Positions 35,231 to 44,868 are shown, counted from the stretch's first letter. The stretch: DNA of 64,000 bases from Paraburkholderia phytofirmans OLGA172 (GCF_001634365.1 NZ_CP014579.1:1674001-1738000), one strand, 5' to 3'. Numbers and translations are program-made. The notes: generated from the letters alone by a model not told the origin.

Positions 35231-35388
35231 GGATGTTTCGACAGGACGGATTGTGGTCGAAGATGTGAAACAGATAAATGGTTATAATCTAGAACACAAT
35301 TCGCGGCAGCTGAAGAATCAGATGCGTCCCCAAATTTTTTGCCGCGTTTGGCCGGGGAATGCATCTGGTTTGTTAGAGATAAGCGGAT
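35231..35388. promoter_or_regulatory. divergent promoter region between llpE and the LysR gene
   Basis: About 160 bp between divergent starts, with an A/T-rich core around 35270-35300 (AGATAAATGGTTATAATCTAG) that contains TATAAT at 35283-35288 on the plus strand. A LysR regulator normally binds such a shared region, to control both itself and the pump operon. Confidence 0.5.
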
Positions 35389-36459
35389 ATGGACAGGCTT
35401 GTGGCTATGCAGTTGTTTACCAAGGTCGTGGAGATGAACGGCTTTGCTCGCGCGGCGGATGCTCTAGGCATCCCGCCCGCATCGGCTACCACCCTTATCA
35501 AGAAGCTCGAAGCTCATCTTCAGGTGCGCCTGATGCAACGGACCACGCGTCGCATCAACCTGACTCCCGAAGGCGCTGAATATTACGAGCGCTGCGTACG
35601 CATTCTTGCCGACATCGCTGAGACTGAGGACAACCTGAACAATACGGCCAAAGGGCCGCGGGGCAAACTTAGAGTCGACATGCCGAGTTCGCTGGGAAGG
35701 GTGGTCGTGATGCCACGCATTGAGGAGTTCCGCCAACGGTATCCGCAGGTCGAACTCATGCTCGGTTTCGGGGACCGCCCGGTGGACCTGATCCAGGAGG
35801 GGGTTGATTGCGCGCTCCGGATAGGCCAGTTGGACGACTCCAGCCTGGTCGCGCGACAACTCGGCTCTCTTGCCACGATAACAGCCGCAAGCCCAGCCTA
35901 CCTTGAGCGCTACGGTGAACCCTGCTCACTCGAAGAGCTTGAACAACACGTCGCGGTGCACTACTTCTCGAGCCGCACAGGACGCGTAGCAGGACTGAAT
36001 TTCGACGTGAATGGTAAAAACACGGACTTGAAGATGAACGGCGCTCTGACCGTCAATGACGGGGACGCTTATGTAACATGCGGCGTCAATGGAGCTGGCA
36101 TTATCCAGCCTCCCCTGTTCATGGTTGAGTCACATGTTGCGACAGGTGAACTCAAACAAATACTGACGCCGTGGAAGGTTCGCTCCATGCCTCTGGCAGC
36201 GGTCTATCCTCACAACCGTCATCTCGCCGCGAAGGTGCGGGTTTTTGTCGAATGGGTAGCGGAAATCTGCGAACAATCTCCACTTGCGTTCACGCGCAAT
36301 GCACCGCTGACCGAGAACGCCGGTGACGCTGGCCCGGCCGCGCCGCTCGCACGCTCCGCCGTGGATTTCAACGCCGCCGGCAAAATGAAATGGAAGGTGG
36401 ACTCCCGCGGCCGGTCGACAGACTCGATGAGGCACCCCACGTCAAGCCTGATTCGTTGA
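35389..36459 (+). CDS. ceoR: LysR-family regulator of the efflux operon, CeoR-like
   Basis: A 356-residue LysR regulator. The winged HTH is at residues 1-60 (MDRLVAMQLFTKVVEMNGFARAADALGIPPASATTLIKKLEAHL), and the effector-binding domain runs from about 90 to 295 (GKLRVDMPSSLGRVVVMPRI onward). The last 50 residues (LAFTRNAPLTENAGDAGPAAPLARS...) are a low-complexity tail beyond the usual length of about 300, and may be a read-through extension. It is divergent from llpE-ceoA-ceoB-opcM, as ceoR is in B. cenocepacia, where it responds to salicylate. Confidence 0.88.
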   Translation: MDRLVAMQLFTKVVEMNGFARAADALGIPPASATTLIKKLEAHLQVRLMQRTTRRINLTPEGAEYYERCVRILADIAETEDNLNNTAKGPRGKLRVDMPSSLGRVVVMPRIEEFRQRYPQVELMLGFGDRPVDLIQEGVDCALRIGQLDDSSLVARQLGSLATITAASPAYLERYGEPCSLEELEQHVAVHYFSSRTGRVAGLNFDVNGKNTDLKMNGALTVNDGDAYVTCGVNGAGIIQPPLFMVESHVATGELKQILTPWKVRSMPLAAVYPHNRHLAAKVRVFVEWVAEICEQSPLAFTRNAPLTENAGDAGPAAPLARSAVDFNAAGKMKWKVDSRGRSTDSMRHPTSSLIR

Positions 36460-36601
36460 AACCCGTGGCGCCGGGGGACGCCGACTCATCCAAACTACCC
36501 CAATGAGGCAACGCGTGAACGATCTCCTCGCGCGTCAACCGGGGATACACGAATCATCCGAGCCCATTGGCATCCCGCCATATTCACCAGTGAGCGCAGT
36601 G

Positions 36602-36812
36602 GGGGCTCTACAGGCTCACCGTTCGGAATCAAGGGAAACGAAGACCTGGGTGATGGACTGAAGGCACAGTTTGACGTCGAAACCGGATTCAATCTCAACA
36701 ATGGCTCGCTCTTCGCCGACACCACAACCCTCTTCCACCGGCAGGCCCCTCTTCCACCGGCAGACATGGGTTGGGCTCAGCGACGAAAAGTATGGTTCTC
36801 TGACGCCACGTT
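36602..36812 (+). pseudogene. Gram-negative porin fragment, frameshifted by a 19-bp tandem duplication
   Basis: The plus strand reads GSPFGIKGNEDLGDGLKAQFDVETGFNLNNGSLF..TTLFHRQ, then in another frame WVGLSDEKYGSLTPRYA. Together these are the beta1-beta4 region of a Burkholderia-type trimeric porin. The shift is caused by a 19-bp direct duplication (36728-36746 and 36747-36765, 18 of 19 identical); removing one copy restores FHRQTWVGLSDEKYGSLT. The signal peptide and most of the barrel are gone. The fragment ends at the SDR stop codon. Confidence 0.8.
36728..36765. repeat. 19-bp tandem duplication inside the porin remnant
   Basis: CCCTCTTCCACCGGCAGGC is followed directly by CCCTCTTCCACCGGCAGAC. 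The length is not a multiple of three, so it breaks the porin frame. Confidence 0.85.
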
Positions 36813-37575
36813 ACGCCGTACCGCCGCCGTCCACACTGATATTCTGACCATTGATATAGTGCCCGGCCCCGGAAACGAGCAAGAGAGCAAGACCGGCCAC
36901 ATCCTCGGGCTCGGCGATGCGCCCCATTGGGATTGTCGAGACCGTCATCTTCTCGCGCTCGGGGTTCTCCCAAAGCATGCGGGAGAAGTCCGTGCGCACT
37001 GCCCCTGGGTTGATCGAGTTGACGTTGATATTCGAGGGCCCGAGTTCGAGCGCCAGGTTGCGCACCAACTGGTCAATCGCGGCCTTCGCCATGCCGTACA
37101 AACCGAGCACGCCCGTGCCGCGCTTCGCGGCGCGGCTCGACATGAAGACGATCGAACCGTACTTGCGCTCGACCATCTGCGGAGCGAGTGCGAGGACAAG
37201 CGCCAGGCTGCCGCGCACCCCTTCGGTCATAGTCTTGTCGAATTGCTCGGGCTTCTGACCGAGCAACGATCCGGCAGGCGGATCACCAGCAGCATTGAGC
37301 ACAAGCGCGTCAATGTGGCCGAAGGCGGCAAGCGCATCGGCCGCAAAGCGTTTCACGCTCTCGGGATCCGTAATATCGCACGCGAACGCCGCGACTTCGA
37401 ATCCGCCTTCGTCGCGCAGACGGGCGGCCGCGGCGTCGGCGCTTTCCTGGCTGCGCCCCGAAATGACGAGCTTCGCTCCGGACGCGCCGAGCGCGCGCGC
37501 AATCGCCAAGCCCATACCCCTGGTGGATGCCGTTACGACGGCGACTTTGCCTGTGAGATCAAAGAGTTTGTTCAC
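36811..37575 (-). CDS. short-chain dehydrogenase/reductase
   Basis: A 254-residue classical SDR with VVTASTRGMGLAIARALG (nucleotide motif TxxxGxG), D of CDITDPESV, LNAAG (NNAG equivalent), and the complete catalytic set in VFMSSRAAKRGTGVLGLYGMAKAAIDQLV (Ser, Tyr, Lys). The C-terminus HYINGQNISVDGGG is standard. The start is GTG at 37575 with GGAG about 7 bases upstream. It lies 194 bp downstream of the AMP-binding ligase on the same strand and may act in the same acyl-CoA route. Substrate unknown. Confidence 0.87.
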   Translation of the reverse strand: MNKLFDLTGKVAVVTASTRGMGLAIARALGASGAKLVISGRSQESADAAAARLRDEGGFEVAAFACDITDPESVKRFAADALAAFGHIDALVLNAAGDPPAGSLLGQKPEQFDKTMTEGVRGSLALVLALAPQMVERKYGSIVFMSSRAAKRGTGVLGLYGMAKAAIDQLVRNLALELGPSNINVNSINPGAVRTDFSRMLWENPEREKMTVSTIPMGRIAEPEDVAGLALLLVSGAGHYINGQNISVDGGGTA

Positions 37576-37662
37576 GATCAATGCTCCGTGCCTCCCGAGT
37601 TCCCGCGGGAGATTGATGGTTGCCAGAGAATGCAATATGGAAAAGTACGCTTGCTTAAATAT

Positions 37663-37674
37663 GCGTATATACGC
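37663..37674. promoter_or_regulatory. 12-bp perfect palindrome upstream of the SDR
   Basis: GCGTATATACGC lies 88 bp upstream of the GTG start in A/T-rich DNA between the ligase and SDR genes. It could be an operator; no regulator can be assigned. Confidence 0.35.
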
Positions 37675-37769
37675 GATTTTACAGCCATACAGCTGACGCT
37701 GCTCAGGTCCCAACCGCAATGCACCTTCACGTCGACAGCGTTTGCGCGAGCGAATGGTCTCTCGACCTT

Positions 37770-39446
37770 CTACACTTGCGCGGCGGCGCAGGTCTCCTCC
37801 TGGAGTTGGCGCCAAAGAATCTTGCCGCTCGCCGATTTGGGAAGCTCACTCACAAACTCGACGATGCGCGGCACTTTGTATGACGCCATGTGCTCACGCG
37901 CCCACGCGAAAATGTCGTCGGCTGTCACGTTGCCAACGTGGTTCGAATGCAGAACGACAAGCGCCTTGACCGTCTCGCCGCGGCGCGCATCGCGCGCGGC
38001 GATCACGCATACTTCCTTGATTGCCTCATGCTGATACATCAACGCTTCCACCTCGGCCGGCCAAACCTTGTAGCCTGACGCGTTGATCATCCGCTTCAGG
38101 CGATCCGTCATGAAGTAGTAGCCGTCTTCGTCGATGCGAGCCAGATCGCCGGTTCGCAGGAAGCGCTTGCCATCGATTTCGATAAACGCCTCGCGGGTTG
38201 CTTCCGGGTTACGCCAATAGCCCTGCATGACCTGCCGGCCATGCACGATAATTTCACCCGTCAGTCCCGGTTCAACTTCAAGCAGCGTTTCAGGGTCCAC
38301 AATCCGCGCCTCGAGGTCGAACATTGGAATACCCAGGCACTGAGCTTTGGGACGCTGCTGCGGATTGAAGTGGGTCGCGGCGATGGTCTCCGACATGCCG
38401 TATCCTTCTACGTAGTCGATGCCGACCAGGTCCTTGAGTTTCTTCACTAGCGCGGCCGGCATTGCGGCACCGCCGCCACGCAGCGATTGAAGGCTCGATA
38501 GATCGTAGTCTCCCAGCTTCGGGTTGGCCAGGAAGTCGACCATCATCGTCGAAATTGCCGACCATACGGTAACTTGATATTGTTCAATCGCGCGTGCCGC
38601 GACGTCGCGATCCCACCGGGACATCAAAATAATCGTCGCACCGCAGTACAGCGGCCCGTTCATACCTCCCTGCATCCCGGTCACGTGGAAGAACGGCAAG
38701 ATCGTCATCACCGTCATATCCTGGTCCGCATCTATCCATTGAACACTGGCAACCGCAGTATGCATGACGCTACGGTGCGTATGCATACACCCCTTCGGCT
38801 TGCCGGTCGTGCCGGACGTATACGGCATCACGCAAAGATCGTCGGGACCGGCAGTCAGCGGCCCGGGTTTGCAACGTGCCGCAAGTGCATCTACCCAGGC
38901 CACTGCACCGCGACCGCTAATCTCGCGCGCAGCGGTAACGAATTCCGGCGGTGAGAGGCTTGGCGGAATTCTCAGGTAATCGCTGTAGGTTGCAACGATT
39001 GCATGCCGCAACCCTTCACCTTCTTCATTCGAAAGTAGCGGTTCGATGTTCCGGTACAAATCCTGTGCGACGAATATCGTTCGTGCGCCACTGTCTTCGA
39101 CGTAGTGGCGCAACTCCTCCGTGGTATTCATTGCATTGACCGGCACCACGACTGCATTCGCGCGCAGGATTCCATAATAGGCGAGAACCCACTGCGGACT
39201 GTTCTGCATGTACAGAAGAACGCGGTCGCCGGCCTGAACGCCGCACTCATGCTGCAGATAGCCTGCAATGCATTCGGCTTCGTCTTTAAACTCGGCAAAC
39301 GTTATTGGCGTGTCGTAGAAAACGAGGAACGGCTTGTCGGGGAACCGCGCCGCCGATACTTCGGCGTTGTGGAACAGGTTCGTCGCAGGAATCGTCAACG
39401 GCCCTTGCAGATGTGCGGGCCAGCCACGCGACGTTGTATTGGACAT
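37770..39446 (-). CDS. long-chain fatty-acid-CoA ligase-like AMP-binding enzyme
   Basis: A 558-residue acyl-CoA synthetase: MPYTSGTTGKPKGCMHTH (P-loop), VEGYGMSETIAATHFNP, FLRTGDLARIDEDGYYFMTDRLKRMINASGYKVWPAEVEALMY, and the C-terminal Lys in LPKSASGKILWRQL. It differs from the ligase at 17843-19492, so it probably activates a different acid. The start at 39446 (MSNTTSRGWPAHL) gives the family N-terminus. It forms a probable pair with the downstream SDR. Confidence 0.88.
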   Translation of the reverse strand: MSNTTSRGWPAHLQGPLTIPATNLFHNAEVSAARFPDKPFLVFYDTPITFAEFKDEAECIAGYLQHECGVQAGDRVLLYMQNSPQWVLAYYGILRANAVVVPVNAMNTTEELRHYVEDSGARTIFVAQDLYRNIEPLLSNEEGEGLRHAIVATYSDYLRIPPSLSPPEFVTAAREISGRGAVAWVDALAARCKPGPLTAGPDDLCVMPYTSGTTGKPKGCMHTHRSVMHTAVASVQWIDADQDMTVMTILPFFHVTGMQGGMNGPLYCGATIILMSRWDRDVAARAIEQYQVTVWSAISTMMVDFLANPKLGDYDLSSLQSLRGGGAAMPAALVKKLKDLVGIDYVEGYGMSETIAATHFNPQQRPKAQCLGIPMFDLEARIVDPETLLEVEPGLTGEIIVHGRQVMQGYWRNPEATREAFIEIDGKRFLRTGDLARIDEDGYYFMTDRLKRMINASGYKVWPAEVEALMYQHEAIKEVCVIAARDARRGETVKALVVLHSNHVGNVTADDIFAWAREHMASYKVPRIVEFVSELPKSASGKILWRQLQEETCAAAQV

Positions 39447-39932
39447 ACGAACACTCCATAGTTGACCGCCTGATTTACGGGCCGCGAGCTTCAGATCGGG
39501 GACCACATCCTGCGCGACAGATCGGCTACTCGGGGCGACAAGTGGCCTCCGTGAACGGTAATTCGACCTGCGCACGAGTGACCGGAAGAATGAAGGCGTT
39601 AGAATTCACTGCAAATGTACACACTGATAACACTAAATGGCATCCGCAGTAATCCCGATTGAACGCTAATAACGGCTTCTACAGTGCTCCGCGACAGTGA
39701 TGTAACGAATGATCAAGACCCCGAACGCCACCGTGAGCAAGACACTATTAGTATGCATGGCGATGATCATGTTAAATGGGTTACCTTCGCCGGGCGCTCT
39801 GGTGGTCAACGTCTACGCTTGTCTCGAATCCTGACCAATGGTGCAGGGAATTCTCCGGAAAAGAACAATTGAACGTTCGAATCGTCCCGATAACGGTTTA
39901 CGGCGTACAACCCGTGCCCAAAAAGCGCGCGA
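39447..39932. other. 486-bp intergenic region
   Basis: Between the ligase start and the xdhC stop, both minus strand. No gene or clear hairpin seen. It should hold the ligase promoter. Confidence 0.45.
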
Positions 39933-40949
39933 TCATTGTATTGCGCAACTGCTGATCGATCCGTCCCGCCCTGCTTTCGCATATCGCACTTGCATTTGCG
40001 AGGGAACACCAACACCGTTTTTTGCGGCAGTCAATTCGGCAAGAATGGAAATGGCGATTTCGGGCGGCGTACGGCTCCCGATGTGGAGGCCAGCAGGGCC
40101 TTTCATTCGGGAGATCTGCTCGTCGTCCAGATCGAATTCGCGCAGACGCGCACGCCGCGCATCGTTGTTCCGCCGCGAACCCAATGCACCGATATAGAAT
40201 GCCGGCGTTCTCAGTGCCTCCATCAAGGCGAGGTCATCCAACTTCGGATCATGCGTGAGCGCCACGACGGCGCTCCGCTCGTCGAGCCGCATCGCCATGA
40301 CGATGTCATCGGGCATGTCGCGCACGAGTACTGCATCCGGTACATCCCATACGTCGGCGTACTCTTCTCGTGGATCGCAAACCGTGACCTGATAGTCGAG
40401 GCCGATCGCCATTCGAGTGAGATACTGCGAGAGCTGTCCACCACCAATCACGAGCAAACGATAGCGTGGGCCTAGCACCGTTTGCAGGGTAGCGCCGTCG
40501 AAGCGCAGGGCATCGGTCGCGAAAGCGGCCGCAAGCTGCACCTCGCCCGTTGCCATGTCCAGCGTACGCTTGACGAGGCGCCCCGCTTGCAGTGCGTCCA
40601 GCAGCTGCGCCATTCCACTTGCACCGCTGAGCGGTTCGAGTACGAGTTCGATGGTCCCACCGCACGGCAGTCCGAAACGATGGGCTTCGTCCGCACTGAT
40701 GCCATAACGCAGCGTGCGCGGCAAGTGCTCAACGATGCCTGCGCGGCGAACCTGCGCAATCAAATCGTCTTCGATACAGCCCCCCGAAACGGAGCCCACT
40801 GCCACGCCGTCTTCACGGACCGCGAGCAGGGAGCCCGGCATGCGCGGCGAGGAGCCCCAGGTCTTGACGACGGCAACGAGCAAGGCGCGGTGGCCTTCCC
40901 TCAACCAGCGGGTCGCGGTCCTCACGACTTCCATGTCCACGCTGTCCAC
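39933..40949 (-). CDS. xdhC: XdhC/CoxI-family molybdenum-cofactor insertion factor
   Basis: A 338-residue protein needed to load sulfurated molybdenum cofactor into xanthine-dehydrogenase-type enzymes. It has the N-terminal XdhC/CoxI domain (AVVKTWGSSPRMPGSLLAVREDG...GSVSGGCIEDDL) and a C-terminal Rossmann domain (YRLLVIGGGQLSQYL; YIGALGSRRNNDARRARL; HIGSRTPPEIAISILAEL). It is the last gene of the coxG-coxS-coxL-coxM-DUF302-xdhC group, so it surely serves that enzyme. GTG 40949 has GAGGGG 5 bases upstream; ATG 40934 is an alternative. Confidence 0.9.
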   Translation of the reverse strand: MDSVDMEVVRTATRWLREGHRALLVAVVKTWGSSPRMPGSLLAVREDGVAVGSVSGGCIEDDLIAQVRRAGIVEHLPRTLRYGISADEAHRFGLPCGGTIELVLEPLSGASGMAQLLDALQAGRLVKRTLDMATGEVQLAAAFATDALRFDGATLQTVLGPRYRLLVIGGGQLSQYLTRMAIGLDYQVTVCDPREEYADVWDVPDAVLVRDMPDDIVMAMRLDERSAVVALTHDPKLDDLALMEALRTPAFYIGALGSRRNNDARRARLREFDLDDEQISRMKGPAGLHIGSRTPPEIAISILAELTAAKNGVGVPSQMQVRYAKAGRDGSISSCAIQ

Positions 40950-41023
40950 GTCAGCCCCTCATCGCGCTGTGATGTCCCGGATGCGTTCCGAGGGGGCGAC
41001 CTTCAGTCGAGACAATCTTCATG

Positions 41024-41629
41024 TCAAGGCCGTGCGGCCAGTTGCGCAGCATGCTCGACGACCTTGGCGAGTTTAATGTCCAACTCGCGCCCCACTGCGG
41101 TGACATCCGCATCACCGAACTGGCCGAACAGCGTAGAGGGTTGGTCATATTCCACTCGCACCACCCTAGGCGCTTCTTCGTAGACCAGTACGGACAGCGG
41201 CGCATAAAGACCCGCCCGGATATCATGGCGCGTCATCCGCAAGGCAACGCGAGGGTTTCCGATGTTGTAGCGCATGGCGTGCCGCCTGGTTCCGGCCAGG
41301 TTGAGCAGCACCCCGTGATTCTGCATCGAGAAGATCATCAATCCTTGATCCCCTTCCATCTGCGCGAGGCGAGCATCCGCCGAGGCCGGGTCTGTTTGTA
41401 GCAGCGCCTTCAGGGAAGTGGGATCGAAGCGACCGAGCGAAGCCTCCAGGTGCCGTGTGAACGACTCAAAATCGACCTTGGCTTCCAGGCTCACGTGGGT
41501 CACTGTTATTTGTGTGGCGGACGCTTGAATCAGGATATCGGCGTTCATTGTGGTTGGCAGCGGCTCGCTATGTCCGGTTGTAGAAAGTATTCCTAACCCA
41601 ATCATGATGGCAACGCGCAGGGGGCTCAT
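41024..41629 (-). CDS. DUF302-family exported protein
   Basis: A 201-residue protein with an N-terminal signal peptide (MSPLRVAIMIGLGILSTTGHSEP). A DUF302 fold occupies about residues 70-150 (LMIFSMQNHGVLLNLAGTRRHAMRYNIGNPRVALRMTRHDIRAGLYAPLSVLVYEE). DUF302 proteins are periplasmic or cytoplasmic and poorly understood. It lies between coxM and xdhC and is probably cotranscribed, which is not a usual neighbour of molybdenum hydroxylases. Confidence 0.78.
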   Translation of the reverse strand: MSPLRVAIMIGLGILSTTGHSEPLPTTMNADILIQASATQITVTHVSLEAKVDFESFTRHLEASLGRFDPTSLKALLQTDPASADARLAQMEGDQGLMIFSMQNHGVLLNLAGTRRHAMRYNIGNPRVALRMTRHDIRAGLYAPLSVLVYEEAPRVVRVEYDQPSTLFGQFGDADVTAVGRELDIKLAKVVEHAAQLAARP

Positions 41630-41641
41630 CACGCTGTTTTC

Positions 41642-42499
41642 CTAAGCGTGTCTGACTGCGTCAGCGAGGGCTCGGCTGAGCATGACCCTGGCCAATTGCA
41701 GGCGGTAGACACCATCAGCAAAACCATCCTCGAGCGGCGTCACGTCGGCGAACGCCGTCTCGACGAGACGGCCGATCTCCTCTGCCGACCCAGTGAACCC
41801 GCTGGCGAGCCCGGCTTCAGCCGTATGTGCGCGGAATGCCGTCTCAGCCACCCCAGTCACCCCAATCATGCCGCCTGTACACCGATTACCCGCGTAACGC
41901 AGGGCGACGGCGGCTGCGGCCACGGCGTAGCCCGAGGCGGGGTGGCGAAATTTCCGGTAGGCCACGCGATCCGGCCCTGGCAATGGGATGAAAATACGCG
42001 TCAGCATCTCGTCCTGCTGTACCGCCGACGACATGAAGCCAACAAAGAATTCATCTGCCGGGATGACTCGCGGACCAGCAACGCCGGTGATCTCCATGCG
42101 CGCATCCAGCGCCAACATGACCGCCGGCCAGTCAGCCGACGGGTCAGCGTGGACCAGCGAACCGCCAATGGTTCCGCGATTGCGCACGGTCGGATCCGCA
42201 ATGACGCCGGCTGCTTGCGGAATCAACGGCAAGAACTCCGCCAGCCGCGGATGACTGCCTAGTTCGGCATGCGTGGTCGCGGCGCCGATCGCAATGTGAT
42301 CGGGATGAACTGCAATGCCGTGCAATTCCGGCAACCCGCCAATGTCGATCAACCGCGAGACACTGGCCAGACGCAGCTTCATGAGCGGGATCAGCGAATG
42401 ACCTCCGGCCAGCAACCTGGCTTCGCTGTCACTGGCGAGCATGGCAAGCGCGTGTGCCACATTTGTCGCTCTAAGATACTCAACAGCATAGGGGATCAT
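41642..42499 (-). CDS. coxM: molybdenum hydroxylase FAD-binding subunit (CoxM-type)
   Basis: A 285-residue FAD subunit of a xanthine dehydrogenase-family enzyme; it passes electrons from the Fe-S subunit to the acceptor. FAD motifs are visible: LLAGGHSLIPLMKLRL (32-45) and the AGGHS/TVRNRGTIGGSLVHADPSADWP loop (about 105-125). The ATG at 42499 overlaps the coxL stop in ATGA, which shows translational coupling. Confidence 0.92.
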   Translation of the reverse strand: MIPYAVEYLRATNVAHALAMLASDSEARLLAGGHSLIPLMKLRLASVSRLIDIGGLPELHGIAVHPDHIAIGAATTHAELGSHPRLAEFLPLIPQAAGVIADPTVRNRGTIGGSLVHADPSADWPAVMLALDARMEITGVAGPRVIPADEFFVGFMSSAVQQDEMLTRIFIPLPGPDRVAYRKFRHPASGYAVAAAAVALRYAGNRCTGGMIGVTGVAETAFRAHTAEAGLASGFTGSAEEIGRLVETAFADVTPLEDGFADGVYRLQLARVMLSRALADAVRHA

Positions 42500-44868
42500 G
42501 CGGGGCTCCTGTTGGCGCTCTGAATGGCGCGCCAGACTTTTGGCGGGGTAAGCGGCATATCGATATGGGTAATGCCGAACGGCTTCAGGGCGTCGCAGAC
42601 CGCGGAGACGACCGCAGGCGGTGCTCCGACGCAGCCGGCCTCACCAATGCCCTTCACGCCAAGAGGATTGCTCGGTGACGGGGATACATGGAAAGATGTG
42701 CGCATACGCGGCACCTGCTCGATCCGCGGGAACCCGTAATCGAGCAGGGACCCTGAAAGCAGCTGCCCGCTTGCGTCATATCTCGCTTCTTCGTGGAGCG
42801 CCTGACCAATGCCTTGAGCAATGCCGCCGTGCATCTGACCGTGGCACAACAGCGGATTGATCATCACGCCGACATCGTCAACCGCAACATAGTCAAGAAT
42901 GCTCACTACTCCCGTCTCGGGATCCACCTCCACAACGACCGCGTGACATCCGTTGGGCGCCCCCATCGAAGTGGGTTCATAGAACACCCGTTCGTCGAGT
43001 CCGGCTTCCATGTCGCGCGGAAGCTTGCTCGCTACATAAGCCATCCTGGCAACTTCGGCAAAGGACGCCGTGATGCCTGCCTCCGTCGAAAACACCCCGT
43101 TGGCATATTGCACATTCTCTTCCTGGGCCTCCAGCATGCTCGCAGCAATCTTGCGGGCCTTGGCCAGAATCTTGCCCGCCGCAACATAGGCCGCGGAGCC
43201 TCCCACCGGCATGGAGCGCGAGTTGAACGTGCCATGGCCGGCCAGAACGCGATCGGTGTCGCCTTGCACGACGTCGATGTCGTCCATCGGCAGTTGCAGT
43301 GCGTCGCCGACGATCTGAGCGTAGCTGGTGGCATGACCATGACCTTGCGGCATCGACCCGCTGAACAAGGTCACCTTGCCATCGGAATGGACACGGAGGT
43401 GGGCGCTTTCCCAGCCGCCGCGGTCGAAACCCACCCGGCGGAGCAATTGGGAACTGCCCATGCCTACGAGTTCGAGATAACAGATCACGCCAATGCCGAT
43501 ATACCTGCCTTTATGCCGTTCGGCTGCCTGTCGTTCGCGCCAGCCGTCGTAATCGATCATCTCCATGGCCTGGGACAGGCAGGCTTCATAGTCGCCGCTG
43601 TCCCATTTGCCGCGCGCATTGTTATGCGGCTGGTAGGGAAACTGGTGCGCCTGTACGAGGTTCAGGCGGCGCAGCAAGACTGGATCGATGTCGAGCGCAT
43701 TGGCCACCGCATCCATTGTCCGCTCGATGATATACGCGGCCTCGGGCCGGCCGGCGCCGCGGTAGGCATCGACCGGCGTGGTGTTGGTCGTCACCAGGTC
43801 GACCTGCACGTCCACATTCGCAATCTGATAGTTGCCGGTGACATAGCTCGCCGTATTGATGGTCGGGATACCCGTTCCCATGTTGGAAAGATATGCGCCC
43901 AGATTGGCATACGACCGGACCTTGATTCCCAGCACCTTGCCTGCATTCGTGACGGCGGCATCCACGTATTCCACGTGGTCGCGCCCGTGCGTCGTGGCTA
44001 AGTGGTTCTCGCTGCGGGTTTCGGTCCAGCTCACAGGGCGGCCGAAATTCCGGGCGGCGAAGGCCACCAGCACCTCTTCAACGTAGAAGTGCATCTTGCA
44101 ACCGAAGCCGCCGCCGATATCGGGCGCAACGACGCGGATCCGGTGCTCGGCCCAGCCCAGCGTCTCGGCGAGCCATCGCCGGGACATGTGCGGCACCTGG
44201 CTTGGCAAAATGAAGGTAAGCCGCTCGTCCAACGCATCGTAGCTGGCACAGAGCGCCCGGGGTTCCAGCGGACTCGGAATCAGGCGCTGGTTGACGAGGC
44301 GAATGGACACGACCCGGTCGGCCGCCTTCACCACTTCCTCGTAGTCGCCGCCCTTCAACCTGAATATGCCGATCAGGTTGCCGGGAACATTGTCATGAAG
44401 GAGCGGAGCCCCCTCCTGAAGCGCAGCTTCTGCGTCCACGACCACGGGTAGTTCGTCATACTCAACGTTCACGAGCTCGGCGGCGTCGGCCGCCAGTTCC
44501 CGTGTCTCTGCCACCACCATGGCTACGGCCTCTCCTGCGTAGCGCACGCGCTCGGCCGGCAGCACCGGGTGCGGCGGCACTTTGGAATCACCCACGACCC
44601 AGTTTGGGCGGATATGCCCGACCTTGCCGGTGATGTCGGCATGGGTGAGCACACCCACCACACCCGGCATTGCCAAAGCAGCTGCCGTGTCGATATTCCG
44701 GATCCGCGCATGGGCGAAAGGCGACCTGATGAAAGCAGCAAAGGTCATCCCGGGAAATTGGTGGTCGTCGGTAAACCGGCCCTGTCCGCTCATCAGGCGC
44801 TGATCTTCCCTGCGCCTGACGGGCTTGCCAATATAACGGGTGCTGGCGTTGTCATGCCCTTCACTCAT
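42496..44868 (-). CDS. coxL: molybdenum hydroxylase large subunit (CoxL form II type)
   Basis: A 790-residue Mo-binding subunit. The active-site loop reads DAYRGAGRPEAAY, the AYRGAGR form II signature, not the AYxCSFR of true aerobic CO dehydrogenase. The substrate is therefore probably an organic heterocycle or aldehyde rather than CO. The C-terminal Glu motif GVKGIGEAGCVGAPPAVVSAVCDAL carries the catalytic Glu. The start at 44868 is set by AGGAGGCGAGCC and overlaps the coxS stop by 8 bp. Confidence 0.92.
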   Translation of the reverse strand: MSEGHDNASTRYIGKPVRRREDQRLMSGQGRFTDDHQFPGMTFAAFIRSPFAHARIRNIDTAAALAMPGVVGVLTHADITGKVGHIRPNWVVGDSKVPPHPVLPAERVRYAGEAVAMVVAETRELAADAAELVNVEYDELPVVVDAEAALQEGAPLLHDNVPGNLIGIFRLKGGDYEEVVKAADRVVSIRLVNQRLIPSPLEPRALCASYDALDERLTFILPSQVPHMSRRWLAETLGWAEHRIRVVAPDIGGGFGCKMHFYVEEVLVAFAARNFGRPVSWTETRSENHLATTHGRDHVEYVDAAVTNAGKVLGIKVRSYANLGAYLSNMGTGIPTINTASYVTGNYQIANVDVQVDLVTTNTTPVDAYRGAGRPEAAYIIERTMDAVANALDIDPVLLRRLNLVQAHQFPYQPHNNARGKWDSGDYEACLSQAMEMIDYDGWRERQAAERHKGRYIGIGVICYLELVGMGSSQLLRRVGFDRGGWESAHLRVHSDGKVTLFSGSMPQGHGHATSYAQIVGDALQLPMDDIDVVQGDTDRVLAGHGTFNSRSMPVGGSAAYVAAGKILAKARKIAASMLEAQEENVQYANGVFSTEAGITASFAEVARMAYVASKLPRDMEAGLDERVFYEPTSMGAPNGCHAVVVEVDPETGVVSILDYVAVDDVGVMINPLLCHGQMHGGIAQGIGQALHEEARYDASGQLLSGSLLDYGFPRIEQVPRMRTSFHVSPSPSNPLGVKGIGEAGCVGAPPAVVSAVCDALKPFGITHIDMPLTPPKVWRAIQSANRSPA

